Shown in pieces: positions 36,051 to 48,295 of a stretch of 64,000 nt of DNA. Position 1 is the first letter of the stretch. Every line of letters starts with the position of its first letter. This stretch comes from Acanthopleura granulata (taxonomy: Eukaryota; Mollusca; Polyplacophora; Chitonida; Chitonidae). The stretch lies in assembly GCA_016165875.1 (NCBI GenBank), contig JABBOT010000007.1, forward strand, positions 7,597,245 through 7,661,244, given 5' to 3'. Position numbers and translations under genes: made by a program. Under the pieces are notes generated by a model, which was not told the DNA's origin, did not search any database, and saw only the letters and a program-made list of their open reading frames with translations.

Positions 36051-37524
36051 TTAGATTTCGTTTTAATCCAGAATTACTGCTAGCTATATACTGCAGAGTC
36101 GTAGGTGGCGTCCGGAGTTTTGTGTTTTAACCGCGCTTTCTTAACCTGGAAACAGTTGCAAACTGACGTGTACCATATATTGGGTATAATTTTTAAAATT
36201 AAATATAGATGCCTTGTGACTTTGATATACAGGTAAATACTTCGAAATTCAACAAAGACTATCAATAATATCGACTCTTAGTCGTCCAACACTATCGGCT
36301 GTACATTTATTTGATGATATTGAATTTTAACCTGAAGCAACCCATTGTTGCCAGGAACTCTGTTGTAGCGAAATACATGTAATTCATACACTGTTTCTCT
36401 TAAAATATTAACATTGCTATTAAAAGTGACTTGCTATTAAAAGCATCGTGTTTCAGTAAACATTTCGATAGAGCAGTATATCCTGTGGGAGGCAATTCTG
36501 TCTAATATACCAACGGTAAAGAGACGAGAAACTCTTATCTTACCATGTAACCATAACTGTGTGAAACCATATACGACGGTGACTTTGTGCTCAACTATTG
36601 ACCAGTGAAAGACCAGAATAATTTTACTGTCTGTACATCGGGATGTCAGATAACTGTAAAGGTGAAAGGGAGATTAGTACTTTCTAGTCTGTCCAATAAG
36701 CTGTGGACAATAGCAAGTCGGATATCTCAGATCCATTATCTCCGTCGCCTTCATAAGCATCATTACGCCTTGATCTGAATTCTCTGAACGTCATTTGGTA
36801 TACACGGCATCCATCCACAAATCAATCCTCTTGATAGCTGACAGACATAAATCTGGTACAATGTGTGTTTTTTTTCTAAACACTACAGGAAGGAAAGGCC
36901 GTTTGTTGTGACGACGTTCATTGCAACTCGTACATTTATTATACATTTTAAAAATTGAAGTGGAATTTAGAAAATGCTGTTGAACTGGTGTGAACTTAAT
37001 GACCAATTGTGTCTAATTTTTGAAGCATATAATTCGTCTACTACCCCATCAGTTTGTATTAAAATCAATACTTGAATTCTGTTCTCATAATGCCTATAAC
37101 GGCACACTCTGTGATAAAGGATTCTGTCCACGTTGTCTTAGTTTACGTGCTTGAATACCTTTTTAAGTCAAAGTTTGAGGAAGTTAAGATCTACAATCTG
37201 CAGCCATATGTGTAGCAACACATGTTTAGGCTGCTCATCGTAATTCAAAGATTTTTTCCGTTAAATTCTTTTGTAGTGAAATTGCTTTTTAGTAAATATC
37301 TCAGCGAATTTTACGTAAAATTAGATGTTGTACATAAAAATTTCCCTACCAACACACTTATAATACATTCAACCAGTATTGCATGCCATTGAGTAGCACG
37401 CATGGGAATACGCATGATGGGACACAGTGTGAAAAGTGTATATTTTTAGCCAATTTTGTTTTCTGTAACCAATACAGGACTATATCCTAGGTAAAAAATT
37501 GAAGATTCCTTCTTAAGAGTGACT
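36051..37524. other. non-coding, nothing recognised
   Basis: Short frames only. Confidence 0.45.
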
Positions 37525-37835
37525 GCATCACAGCATGTGGAGTAATTCTAGGCTAATGACGTCAAATAAATTGTAATCAACATTAAACCAAGGTGCTATG
37601 GCGCGTGTACGCTGTTACATTTTATACATTTAGAAGAACAGTTAGAATAAATTTCGAACTGAGGTAAATTTCACCAGTTACCTGTGACCATGTGCCTACC
37701 ATCACACTGATTACATCTGATCGCTACCCTACCATCACACCGTTTACGTTTGACCATTTGCCAACCATCAGATTCGTCGGCGCTCTATAGTAAAACTATC
37801 TGTGCTCTGTAATCTTTTATATTTAGCATGAAGTT
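37525..37835 (+). repeat. DR-1 copy with internal short tandem repeat
   Basis: Plus-strand copy: 'attctaggctaatgacgtc', 'agaagaacagttagaataaa', 'tttcaccagttacctgtgac'. The 'ctaccatcacac' segment of DR-1 is repeated about three times here (37695-37775). Confidence 0.75.
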
Positions 37836-38876
37836 TCACGTTTTGAAAAATAAAAACAAATCATGTTAGTACTTCCATCAGGCTGGTCTTTTTAAACGAA
37901 ATATTGGACAACTGCCTGGACATTTTACGTATAAGTGCATGTATGTAAGACAAAAATCATATGAATTAAGTGAGTTTGGGATATCATTAATTTTATATGA
38001 GTTAATAATTTTTACTCTTTAAATCTGACACACCCGTGTAGTTTAAATTGTATTTGCATTCTGTAATGGATTATATGTCTGAAACGGAAATACTATTACT
38101 TTAATATCTGAATGTAACAAACACCAGTAAAATAAGTAACTGCTTTAAATGGTATATAGAAATGCATTCTATAGATGCACTAAAAATAAGAAGTAATAAT
38201 TGTTTCTTCTGAGAGAAAATATGTGTGGCGCAAAACGAAACATTATTCCTGTCACCACAGCAGGAAGCTTCAAAATTTACGACCGGTGATTTAGAGACAA
38301 AAGATTTGCTTGTTCGCTGCTTTATAAGCGAATTCCAAATTTTAATGAATGAGAGGTCTTTTAGCCACTCAAACTCTACGTTACTGTGTTTCCTAATACT
38401 CCCGGTCTAGCACTATAACTTCTCTCCTTTGGATATACCCTTTGATTTCGGACTTTACAAAATTGAACTGGGGTTGACTTTGTTCTGGCTGGCGTTCTCT
38501 CTCTCTCCACTCTGAGTCCGGGACAGCGGCACAAAGTAAGCATATATTAAAGAACTCCTTCCTTGTTACTTAACCCCTTATCGTTTTAGTCACTTTGTCC
38601 ACAGGTTTATCTATAAAACTATATAGATTTATAAAGGTTACGCGTATATTTAGTGGCAACCTCAGCGCATAGTTTCCACTCTGCACGTTTTGGTACCTCG
38701 TTGTGTCTGGAAGGATTATATAAGATTCCATCGTGACGGTTTCCCTAAAACGCTTCCACTGAAAACGTTTCCTCTACAAACTCTGTGCTCGGATCAAGTA
38801 GCCGCACACCTTTACCCTGCATCAATAGGTTTTCAAATAGAACGGCCTGTTTTTGTGTGTGCTGTATTGTGTTTCG
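37836..38876. other. non-coding, nothing recognised
   Basis: Short frames only. The 140-codon frame at 38690-39112 runs largely through SINE sequence and is not taken as a gene. Confidence 0.45.
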
Positions 38877-39140
38877 GTACCTCCGGGTCCCACAGGGTTA
38901 GCTCGCCAGCGCGGTGTAACGACCCAGTGCATCTTAACAATGCGGTCCTTGTGAATTTAAGTCCAGCTCATAGTGCCTTCCTCTCTGGCCGTACATGGGA
39001 AAGTCCTTCAGCAACCTGCGGATGGGCGTGGGTTTTCCACCGCTCTGTTCAGTTTCCTCCCACCATAATGCTGTGTCATTGTATAAGTGAAATATTCTTG
39101 AGCAAGGCGTAAAACATCAAATAAATAAATAAATGAAATT
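38877..39140 (+). mobile_element. SINE-A with 12-bp target duplication
   Basis: Plus-strand copy with a head ('agctcgccagcgcggtgta'), body and AAATAAATAAATG tail, bounded by tattgtgtttcg at 38865-38876 and 39141-39152. Confidence 0.9.
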
Positions 39141-39595
39141 TATTGTGTTTCGTAATGAATATTTTCTTGTTATAAATTGAGTAAAATGCCTCTAATCCTC
39201 AAAACATTCATGGACGAAAAAGCCGGCAAAATTTTATCCCCGATGATACGGCAATTTTTCAGCCAGTTAAAAGAGAGATATTTTGTGTAGTGTAAGATAC
39301 ATTTGATACAGCTCTAGTCCTTGTGCCGCGACGGATATCACTCCTGTCTATTAATTTTCAGAAGACTCGGTGCAGCTTCTTCATTAGTAGCCTCTTGCCA
39401 TTCATAGATTCTCGGCTGTTATTTCTCAGAATCACTGGCCAAAGGCTCGCGATATATGAAAATAATTAGACCTTGGGTAACACATTGCATAGCCTCCCTG
39501 AGACACTCCCCATTAGCAACCGTTAACGCCTGCTTCCAGGGTTATGTGTAAGAAGTAATGCACTAATACTAAATAAAGCGGGTAACCTGTAAGAG

Positions 39596-39979
39596 AGACG
39601 CAGTGTTCAGTGATACAGGGTAGAGAGTGCCTAATATTCTAGACAGACGCAGTGGGCAGTGTTCAGTGATACAGGGTAGAGAGTGCCTGATATTCTAGAC
39701 AGACGCAGTGGGCAGTGTTCAGTGATACAGGGTAGAGAGTGCTTGATATTCTAGACAGACGCAGTGGGCAGTGTTCAGTGATACAGGGTAGAGAGTGCTT
39801 GATATTCTAGACAGACGCAGTGGGCAGTGTTCAGTGATACAGGGTAGAGAGTGCTTGATATTCTAGACAGACGCAGTGGGCAGTGTTCAGTGATACAGGG
39901 TAGAGAGTGCTTGATATTCTAGACAGACGCAGTGGGCAGTGTTCAGTGATACAGGGTAGAGAGTGCTTGATATTCTAGC
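39596..39979. repeat. 56-bp minisatellite, 7 copies
   Basis: Unit begins 'agacgcagtgggcagtgttc' and contains 'agtgatacagggtagagagt' and 'tgatattctag'. Unit starts fall at 39645, 39701, 39757, 39813, 39869 and 39925, exactly 56 bp apart. The first unit (39596) lacks 'ggcagtg', and the first two have c for t in 'gtgcttgatattc'. Near-perfect homogeneity points to recent expansion. Confidence 0.95.
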
Positions 39980-40610
39980 CATGACATCCAGTTCATATTT
40001 CAGATTCGTAGCCCGTGAATTGTTTAACAAACACACATGGATGGCTGAATCAACCAAATATTGATTTCTAGACAATCAGTTCTCTGTATCCAATTAAGGT
40101 TTAATTTCCTGTGCTCTAAATCCAAAATGGTTTCTCTTTCAGCTATTTATACAGCGAAGTGGATGTTGTTATTTTTGACATAGTAAATTACAGCGAACAT
40201 TTGCTAAAAGTAGGTCTTGGTATACCGAAGATATTTGTATGAGAAGAATACATACATCGATTATTAATTATTAATTAAATTGTTGATTGCGAAAAAGAAA
40301 GATTGGCAATCGCATGTGTGAAAGTTGGCAAACGGTCCCATGTACTGTAACCTCTGAAATTCCGCCTCGCGTCCACCAATGAGGATTTTATTCAAACTGG
40401 TCATGTGATTGGTCAAATATAAGCACTTTACTCTCTGCCACCAATTAAAGCTTAAACCTAATTAGTTAAAAAGAAATGCACTATAATGTGACAGTTTATT
40501 ACCTGTCATTTGTCCTGAAATAAATGCTGTCATGCAATTTAACAAGGAATAAAATGAAAGCTGCCCAAAAGTTACACGCCTCGGGGATGCTTAGTCCACC
40601 AACAGAATAC

Positions 40611-40870
40611 CGGTTTATTTATTTGACTGGTGTTTTACCCTGCACTCAAGAATGTTTCATTTATACGACGGCGGCCAGCAACATGGTGGGAGGAAACCGT
40701 GCAGAGCCCGGGGGAATCCCACGACCATCCGCAGATTGCTGGGAGACCTTCCCACATACGGTCGGAGAGGCAGCTGGCATGAGCTGGACTTGAACTCACA
40801 GCGACCACACTGGTGGTTGGCTTCTGGGTCATTGCGCTGCGTTAACGCGCTAACCGACTGAGCCACATAT
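40611..40870 (-). mobile_element. SINE-A, full length
   Basis: Reverse-strand copy from a (TTTA)n tail to a clear tRNA-like head 'cgcgctaaccgactgagcc' (B-box side 'ggacttgaactcac'). Confidence 0.92.
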
Positions 40871-41525
40871 TGTCTCTTATTTAACGATGAGCAAACGTCG
40901 CCCTTCACAACAAACATAGTACCGGACCAAGTACCGTGATATCTGGTGTTCTTTTTCGCATCCTGCTAATCCACGAATAGAGAATCATAAGTCTCTGTAT
41001 TCACGGATCGGGGGATTATGGCGTCTTGGATATATAATCGGCTTATATTACCACTGGACTGATATGTGTTCCATCCGGAAAATAAACGTAAACTGCACGC
41101 CTGGAAAATCGATAATGTCTCTCATGACTGCAAAATGTTTTCAGTGGTGTTGTTGTCGTCTCCCTTATATAGGATTGATAGCGGTCGGATTTTCATCTTT
41201 ATTTACGATCTCCATTACATGGAAATAACTTTATATTGGAGATACAGAGCGCGCGACTGTTAACCAGAAGAGATTACTATATATATTTATGTATATATAA
41301 ACGTCGTTACATTGATCAATGCTGTACAATATTATAATTAATACTTACTGTATACTTATCTCAGTTCGTATAAAAGGAACATTGAACAGGTTAACGCCGT
41401 ACAGTATACAATATAGAATGAGTTATTCATTTATTTCTCAGAAATCTCAGAGCAAAAATCTTCATTTAAATATCTTGTTCAAATCTGTGGTACACATTTA
41501 AGAGGGGAGCTCTGATTGGTTCCCA

Positions 41526-41875
41526 TCTTCTCCTTGGTCTAGTTGTTAGAACGTCAGCCTAACAACGGTTCGGAAGAACCGGGATCAAACCCGGGTCGGC
41601 TCAACAAAGACTTTAAAATGTTACTTATTACTTATTGTCACTCGGCACTGAGAGGTTACAGGAAGGAAACAGGGCTGGTCGGCCCGGTGTCAGTATAATG
41701 TGACTGGATGGGGTGTCATGTGTCTTTGGCATGATGTTCCAGTGGCGGCAGCACTTTGGCGCCATGGACTCGATCTGCCACAAGGAGGCACACTACATGT
41801 ACATTCTAATGACTCCTCCTCGACATATGACTGAAAAATTGTTTAGGATAAATCCGAGCATACATTAATAAATGC
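41526..41875 (+). mobile_element. SINE-B, full length with tRNA-like head
   Basis: The head at 41529-41602 has an A box 'tggtctagttgttagaac' and a B box 'gatcaaacc', and a perfect 5-bp T arm (ccggg/cccgg). The acceptor and anticodon stems do not pair, so it is not a working tRNA gene. The body contains 'ggctggtcggcccggtgtca', 'ctggatggggtgtcatgtgt' and 'catgatgttccagtggcgg', shared in reverse with 30560-30888 and 53460-53812. Confidence 0.88.
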
Positions 41876-42521
41876 TGATTGGTCCCAACACTTCCTTCGC
41901 CCTCGCGCTTCACTAGTCAGCATATATTGAAGTGAATTCGAATTACCCACCAAGGAGGCAAAGGAGCCCACCAAGGCGTCATGAAGGACATACTTCTGGC
42001 GATGAGAAGATATGGCCTACTCATTCGGCACCGACTTCTACTGTCTGTGGCGCAAAATGACCTCCAGTACTGGTCTGCTGATCATTATAATCTACATGTT
42101 CAACATGTTGGAGTGAAGAATAGTGTACAAGAACGAAATAAATCGTAAGCGGATATACCTGCACTGTACTGTGGTGTGCATTAGACAGGGTTCTCTGCTT
42201 ATCCGTGCATCATGATGAGTAAATTGTAACTTTGGCAGGCCTTATAGCACCTTAGCTTTGGCGGAGTTAATGAATACCCGTAACACTGCAGAATGTTCCC
42301 GGGTATATGTATAACGAGCAAAAATGGCATCATCACCTGCACACACCACCACTCTTGTTTCCTGTTCACATGTTTGCAAATTAATTTAGTTTTCTTTTTA
42401 CGATATTGTTCGAGTGCATTTCTGTGTGTGCGTGCTTTTTTTTTCTCCCCTTTTCTTGTCTTTGGTTTGGAGTTTAACACCTCTTTCAGGATACAATCCC
42501 GTGGTGATATAAGATTTAATT
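41876..42521. other. non-coding, nothing recognised
   Basis: Short frames only. Confidence 0.45.
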
Positions 42522-42772
42522 ATTTATTAATTAGATTGGTGTTTTACACCGTGCGCAAGAATTTTTCATTATACGATTGGGCCAGCATTATGGTGGGAGG
42601 AAACCGTGCAGAGGCCTGGGGAAACTCACCACCGTCCGGAGATTGCTGGCGGACCTTCCCACGTACGGCGGGAGAGGAAGCCAACGTCAGCTGATCGCGA
42701 TCGTATTCGTGAGAGGCACTCGGATCATTACGCCGCGCTGGTGCGCTTACACGCTCGGCCAGGGAGCTGTGT
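42522..42772 (-). mobile_element. SINE-A, near full length
   Basis: Reverse-strand copy: 'ttttacaccgtgcgcaag', 'attatggtgggaggaaacc', 'cttcccacgtacggcggga', and a degraded head ending near 'acgctcggccaggg'. Confidence 0.88.
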
Positions 42773-42854
42773 TTCCATGCACGGACAAGCGATTGTATTT
42801 GTGTTAGCTCGTGCGATTTCTTGACACATTCGCCAAAAGTGTTTCCCCTGCCCA

Positions 42855-42985
42855 CACACTGACAGCTGCATTTAGAAGCATGACTGAATTAACTCTTCAG
42901 CATATTGACTGTTTGCAAACTATCACACTTTCTTAACGGCTCTAGTTTTGCTACATATCCTGTAGTCTTTAATATTGAATTTAAG
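42855..42985 (+). repeat. DR-1 partial copy
   Basis: Plus-strand 3' end: 'caaactatcacacttt', 'ggctctagttttgct', 'ctgtagtctttaatatt'. The 5' half is missing. Confidence 0.6.
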
Positions 42986-43215
42986 ATCATATCAATTTCT
43001 ATATTTCTATTTCTATATCCTGTTTCTTCTGGCGAAGCCAAGACAATCTGTTACTGATCTTTATGAGCAACGCGAAAGACCATTACAGACCTATATACAA
43101 AAGCAATCCATCCTTTTATTCCCATAGAACAATTTGCCTTCGAGAATGGTATGGATCACCTGTCGCTTTTCGTAAAGTAAATTCCATATAAAAGACGCTA
43201 AAAGATTCCATATAA

Positions 43216-43436
43216 AAGGGCAGTGCAATGACCCAGAAGCCTCACATCAATGCGTCTTCCTCTCAGGTGGTATGTGGGAAGGCCCGCCAGCAACCTGCGG
43301 ATGGCCTTGTGTTTCCCCCGGGCTCTGTCCGCTTTCCTCCCACTGTAATGCTGGCTGCCGTCGTATAACTGAAATATTCTTGAGTATGGCGTAAAACACC
43401 AAATAAATAAATAAATAAATAAATATAAATAAACAA
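43216..43436 (+). mobile_element. SINE-A copy
   Basis: Plus-strand body ('ccagcaacctgcggatggc', 'gctggctgccgtcgtata', 'attcttgagtatggcgta') with a long (AAAT)n tail. The tRNA head is lost except its last part. Confidence 0.9.
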
Positions 43437-43449
43437 ACATACAAAAGAC

Positions 43450-43520
43450 CGCTGTAACAGCACAGAATAAAGCCAGAACAGACACGAGGCCTCTTGTCAA
43501 TTTATCTCAGCTATCGCCAG
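43450..43520 (-). repeat. DR-1 fragment
   Basis: Reverse-strand piece: 'cagaataaagccagaaca', 'cgaggcctcttgtcaattta'. It has an internal deletion relative to full copies. Confidence 0.55.
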
Positions 43521-44407
43521 ACCTCAGTTCCATGTCTCTTTTCAAATCTTGACCTAAATTACACCTTAATTTGAACATCTTAATTGAAGACGCGATTTTA
43601 TTTGCTTATGTGGATTAAGTAATAAGGAGATAAATAAAAGATCTAATTTGTTTATAAATGCCTTAGATGTCTTATAACTCACCCTGCATGATTCTTGATT
43701 GTTTTACTGTGTTTTATATGCATGTATAACACATTGTAATATAATCGCCAACATGCCATGTAAGCTTCCCTATATAAAACAATTAGCACGATATTTTCTA
43801 GCATTTTCTTACGAGCTTTGTTCCCACCATAGTTTTTCCAGTGTTGTTATTTAATAATTTATGGTGAATAAAATGAAATGAAATAAACGCTACATTTTGT
43901 GTTGATCCAGATTATGTTCCCTCGCTTGTCTATAATTATTTTAATGGCTCTATAAAAGTCTGAACTTGAGCTGCCTTGCACTATGTCCCTGATCAATTTT
44001 ATCGCCAACCACCGACCCGAAAATTGTATATCGAGGATTATTTTATTGAAGTATGCAATGTTGTTAAGACTCTACTCCGAGAGTAGTTTATTCGTATTCT
44101 TATTTATTTACCAGACGATGGTCTTACTGTTCGCGGGGCTTTGGCGAGCCATACTCGTGTGGCTGTTTGTGCAATTTTCATACATGCGTTGAAAATTTGT
44201 CTTCCCACAATGTGTTAATACCTGTGTTCCACACCTGTGAAGTCTTACCAGTAATTTACCATTGGAATAAAACCCTAACTTGCCGTACTCCGCCATACTC
44301 AATGATTTAATAGCGATTGTATTGCAGCCATTTTGTTAAGTAGATTTACAGGAAAGCTTTAAATGTGCCATGTTCACTGACAGACTTTCCCACATAAGTA
44401 CGCTTAT

Positions 44408-44573
44408 GCTCCTCTCCGGTCGTACGTGAGGTTTGGCAGCAATCTGCGGATGGTTGTGGGTTGCCGAGCTCAGCCCGGGTTCCTTGAACCATAATGTTGG
44501 CCGTAGTCGCATGGGTGAAATAATCCTGAGTACGGCTTAAAACACCAATCAAATAAATAAATTAATTAATAAA
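44408..44573 (+). mobile_element. SINE-A, 5'-truncated
   Basis: Plus-strand 3' part: 'ctcctctccggtcgtacgtg', 'aatctgcggatggttgtggg', 'cctgagtacggcttaaaac', and an AAATAAATA tail. Confidence 0.85.
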
Positions 44574-44693
44574 TTCCACACGTGAGCTATAGGTATGAAC
44601 ATCACATGGAAACTATTGGTGGAACGGAATGATGCTCAACAAACTTTACTCTGCACAATGTTGTCAATTTCTTACATACACCTAACTCCAGGT

Positions 44694-45240
44694 AGCCACT
44701 AACCACTTGCAGTCATTACCCTTAGAGCACGCAGCTACAGTGGTTGACATTACAAAATCGTGTAGTAAGTTCAGAGTTCCTGTGCGCTGTATTCTCGGTA
44801 CACATAGCGGGCATGTAACGACAGTTCAAATCCACGGCAAGTGGACAACCACAAACGTGGTGGTCACAGTCTTACCGTCGTCCTTTACCGTCCAGCCAGT
44901 CCCAAAGTAAGAAGCCCCATGTTAAAACTTGCAAATCCGTCGCCATGGACATTACTCTATCCACTATATCCGTATTGGGTTATTGCGTGTTGTAGCGCGA
45001 CAGTCATCCGGATTTGGAAATTTTAACACGGGGCTTCGTACTTTGAGGCTGGCTGGAGGGTAAAGGACGAAGTTTATGGTTTTCTAGTTGCCGTGGGTCT
45101 GAACTGCCCTTACATGCCCGCTATGTGTATCGAGAAGGCAGCGCGCAAGGCCTCCGGACTTATTACAAGATTTTGCTATGTCAGTCGCCTTAGCTGCATG
45201 CCCTAAACGTAATGAGTGTAAGTGCTTCTGAGCTACATGC
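44694..45240. mobile_element. fold-back element with 240-bp arms
   Basis: Left arm about 44694-44942; right arm about 45005-45240 is its diverged reverse complement. Both contain 'acacatagcgggcatgtaa', 'gtcctttacc' and 'aagccccgtgttaaaa' blocks (with changes), and the loop is about 60 bp. There is no transposase and no clear target duplication. It is probably a non-autonomous fold-back or MITE-type element. Confidence 0.82.
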
Positions 45241-45296
45241 AGCTAATATGCATGCACAAGCCGTGCGAGCTGGGGAATATACAATTTTCCTGTCTT

Positions 45297-45372
45297 AGAC
45301 CGGGTTTGAACCGCACCTCGTGCCTTGAAGATTAAACGGCCAGTGCCGCTAACAATCAGACCACGGCCCTCT
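45297..45372 (-). mobile_element. tRNA-like SINE head fragment
   Basis: The reverse complement has an A box 'gtggtctgattgttagcgg' and a B box 'ggttcaaaccc' at tRNA-like spacing, but the stems are poor. An AATAAATAAAT tail in the opposite direction follows at about 45410. Treated as SINE debris. Confidence 0.5.
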
Positions 45373-45522
45373 CTCCGCTATTGTATGTATGAACAATTCC
45401 GGAGAACTGCGTTAAATAACAATAAAATAAATAAATGGAGAAATAAGTATTTAAAGTGAAAATTAATCGCTCTTCAATATGACATTAAACAATTCAAATA
45501 AATAAATATGTATGTATTTTTT

Positions 45523-45676
45523 TATTTATTTACCTATTTATTTATTTGATTGGTGCTTTACGCCGCACTAAAGAACATTTCACTTATACGACGATGGCCA
45601 GCATTATGGTGGGAGGAAATCGGGCAATCCGCCATTTGCTGGTAGACCTTCCCACGTACGGCCGGGAAAGGAGGAC
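45523..45676 (-). mobile_element. SINE-A copy, partial
   Basis: Reverse-strand tail and body ('gctttacgccgcactaaag', 'cagcattatggtgggagga', 'cttcccacgtacggccggg'). It stops abruptly and is followed by (AAAT)n on the plus strand, so two SINE ends may be joined here. Confidence 0.85.
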
Positions 45677-46768
45677 TGAATAAATAAATAAATAAATAAA
45701 TAAATGGACAGTACGTACATTCAGGTCCAGATACTATCATGGCTATTCGTCAGGTTTCATGTTACAAGAATGTCTCCAAACTTTCACTCCGATGTCTGAA
45801 CAAAGATAAAAAGTTTTTTGTTTCGATGAGACTAGACAGGTGATTTATTTATAGCGTGATATGTACCTACAAAATGATGGTTATGCAAAAGTTGTATCCT
45901 GCTGACATTTATTGCTGTTTATGACTGTTATGTCTGTCTACTGTGGGGACATAAACCGTCTGTCTGGCATTTTGTAGTCCTTCCACCCTGTGTGAAGGAC
46001 GAGAATCCAGGGAGAACTGGAAAAATCAATAATATTATCAAGCTTGAGTGATTTTTGCGGAAACCTTATTCGAGGTCAGATCCCATAAAAATCCCCAGAA
46101 AGCTAGGTGCCGTATCATTCAGTTCCGAGATCGTATTTTTATTTGTTTTTTGCGCAGTGTCTGACCTACAATTTTCCCTCTGCACTGGATTTCAGTCGCG
46201 TGTTTTCCAGGTTTCTGTGTTTATGAGTTTCATATCATTGTACATAGAGCGTACATTCTGGAAAGATGTACCCATGTTGTAAATATGTTTACAATCAAAC
46301 TATCCAGAATGTTCTTTACGTTAGTCTGTAAATATGAGTGACGAAGTTGTTGAGCCCACAGTCTTTTACTAATGTCCACTTCAAAGCAGTTGTATTTACG
46401 TCTACTTGAGGATTTTGCGGGCATATCGTTGGAGCTTGGTTTTCACAACATTCGACAAATTTGTCATTTTGTACTTTTTTTTCTGTATGTAGTAGCACTT
46501 GTGTTACTTGTGAGCTTGTGTTTCGCCACTTGCTCTTTTGTTTGAGACATTCTTTTGGAGCTTGTATCGCTCATTGTCTCTTTATGTTATTACGTACATT
46601 TCATCCCAGTTTACTCTGAAAGTGACTGTGTGTACATTTCCGAGGAGTGAAACATACATCGCCAGCTCGGCATCATGGACGCTATTGTCAATTATTTCAC
46701 ACGATGATATTACGGCCACAAAGCTAAATGTAACCACCGCCCCTAGTTCTAGATTGCTCTGATGATGA
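45677..46768. other. non-coding, nothing recognised
   Basis: Short frames only. Confidence 0.45.
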
Positions 46769-47493
46769 GATTTGCATTAAAAATGACGCGGTCGCTCAAA
46801 TACTCACGTCAGAGAACACTAGTGTGAGAGACGTGGTGACTAGCATTTGACATCCCGTAAAGCACAACACATGCCTCCAACTGGTCAAATCCTTGTAACA
46901 TCTCCCCTCGCCATTGCCACCCATAATTTTGTAAGGACAATCCAATAAAGTTTCGTTTCTCGCGAAAGAGCGTTACACAGTTGCCATTCTTTGTGAGACA
47001 TCCACCATTTCCAGCGTCGAATATGAATCGTCGCCAAGAGTCGAACGCCTGCATTGTACAATTCACTGTCTGGCAGATAGTGCAAAACAACAGTACTATA
47101 AATCAAACCACCAAAAAGACTTCAAAAGTGCAGTGGAAAAATAATTTGAGAGACTTAAGAAAAAGAAGAAAAAAAAATATGCGGTGTTGAAAAAATATTA
47201 CACACGTCCGCTCGTGGGCACATTCCAAAAATTGCATATACTAGTTTAATCGTATGGTGGCTGTCTTGAAAACATGTCAGTATCACAAACCCTGTATGAT
47301 TTCTCCTCATATATGATTACTCTTGCAAAATTATGTATGGCGATGGGAAGGGGAGATGTTACGATGATGATTTGACCAGCTAGAGGTATGCGGAGTGCCT
47401 TTTCGCCGTTCTAACTGTTAGTCACCAAGTCTCTCACATTGATGTTCTCTGACGTCGGAATTTGAGCAACCGCGTCATTTCGAATGCAAATCC
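46769..47493. mobile_element. MITE-like element with about 170-bp inverted ends
   Basis: Left end 46769-46945 and right end 47325-47493 are reverse complements. Shared blocks are atttgcatt, aaatgacgcgg, gctcaaat, 'acgtcagagaaca', 'tgtgagagac' and 'gtaacatctcccct'. The internal 380 bp has no transposase. No target duplication is evident next to the ends. Confidence 0.8.
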
Positions 47494-47989
47494 CTACGAC
47501 AAAGCAATCCCGGACTACACCACCCCTACCCCTTCCACTTCTGAGCCCCCTTCGGACAAAGGAACGATACCAGAGTCTATCAAATTATCCGTCCTGTCAC
47601 TTCGCCTATTCGCCCTTTCAATGGAGCTGAACTTAAACGCAGAAACTGATATAGAACCACAGCGCCATCTGCGGGGGACAAACCCCCGAAATCATTCCTC
47701 GATATAGTTAAGAAAAGTTTGAAAAAAAAGTCTTTAGATCAGGGATCACCACATCCAGATCACCGCCCAATGGCCAAGGCCTAGTGATGACCCAAGTTCA
47801 TGATACGCACAAGTCCGACCAGAATGGTCTTTTTCTATAAAGATGGGGACACACAATCAAAGGGAAAAACCAATCGATAGACTGACTTCAATTTCAGCTT
47901 TATTTGTTTACAAACTGGTCACCAATGTGACATAGGAGGACAGCTATCCAGCACAAATTATACAGACTGACATATGAATGAACAACGAC

Positions 47990-48295
47990 AAGAACAGAGT
48001 AATATAAAACATTATAGCACAGAAAGTAACAAAAGAGCAGAGACGAGAGTGTGTTAATTGCCAAATGGTCACACCTTACCGGTGAAATCTGACCTCTTGT
48101 GTATTTACCTTAGCTGGAGTTTTATTCTAAATGTTCATGTCGAAGACGTAACACCTCACACATACACCCTAGTATCGTGGGTTGAACAGAATTAGGTAAA
48201 AACAGTTGCAGTGATGTTAAAAGCAATGTACTAGACGTCACTGGTCTAGTATCATTCAAAATTGTGTGTTGCCATCACATTTAACACACACACCC
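47990..48295 (-). repeat. DR-1 copy
   Basis: Reverse-strand copy: 'aaagagcagagacgagag', 'tgccaaatggtcacacctta', 'ccggtgaaatctgacctctt', 'actagacgtcactggtctag', 'gccatcacatttaacaca'. Confidence 0.82.

Noticed and set aside
38690..39112. 140-codon frame as a gene
   Set aside because: Its 3' half is SINE-A sequence and the rest has no motif.
41529..41602. tRNA gene
   Set aside because: The A and B boxes and T arm are good, but the acceptor and anticodon stems do not pair and a SINE-B body follows directly.
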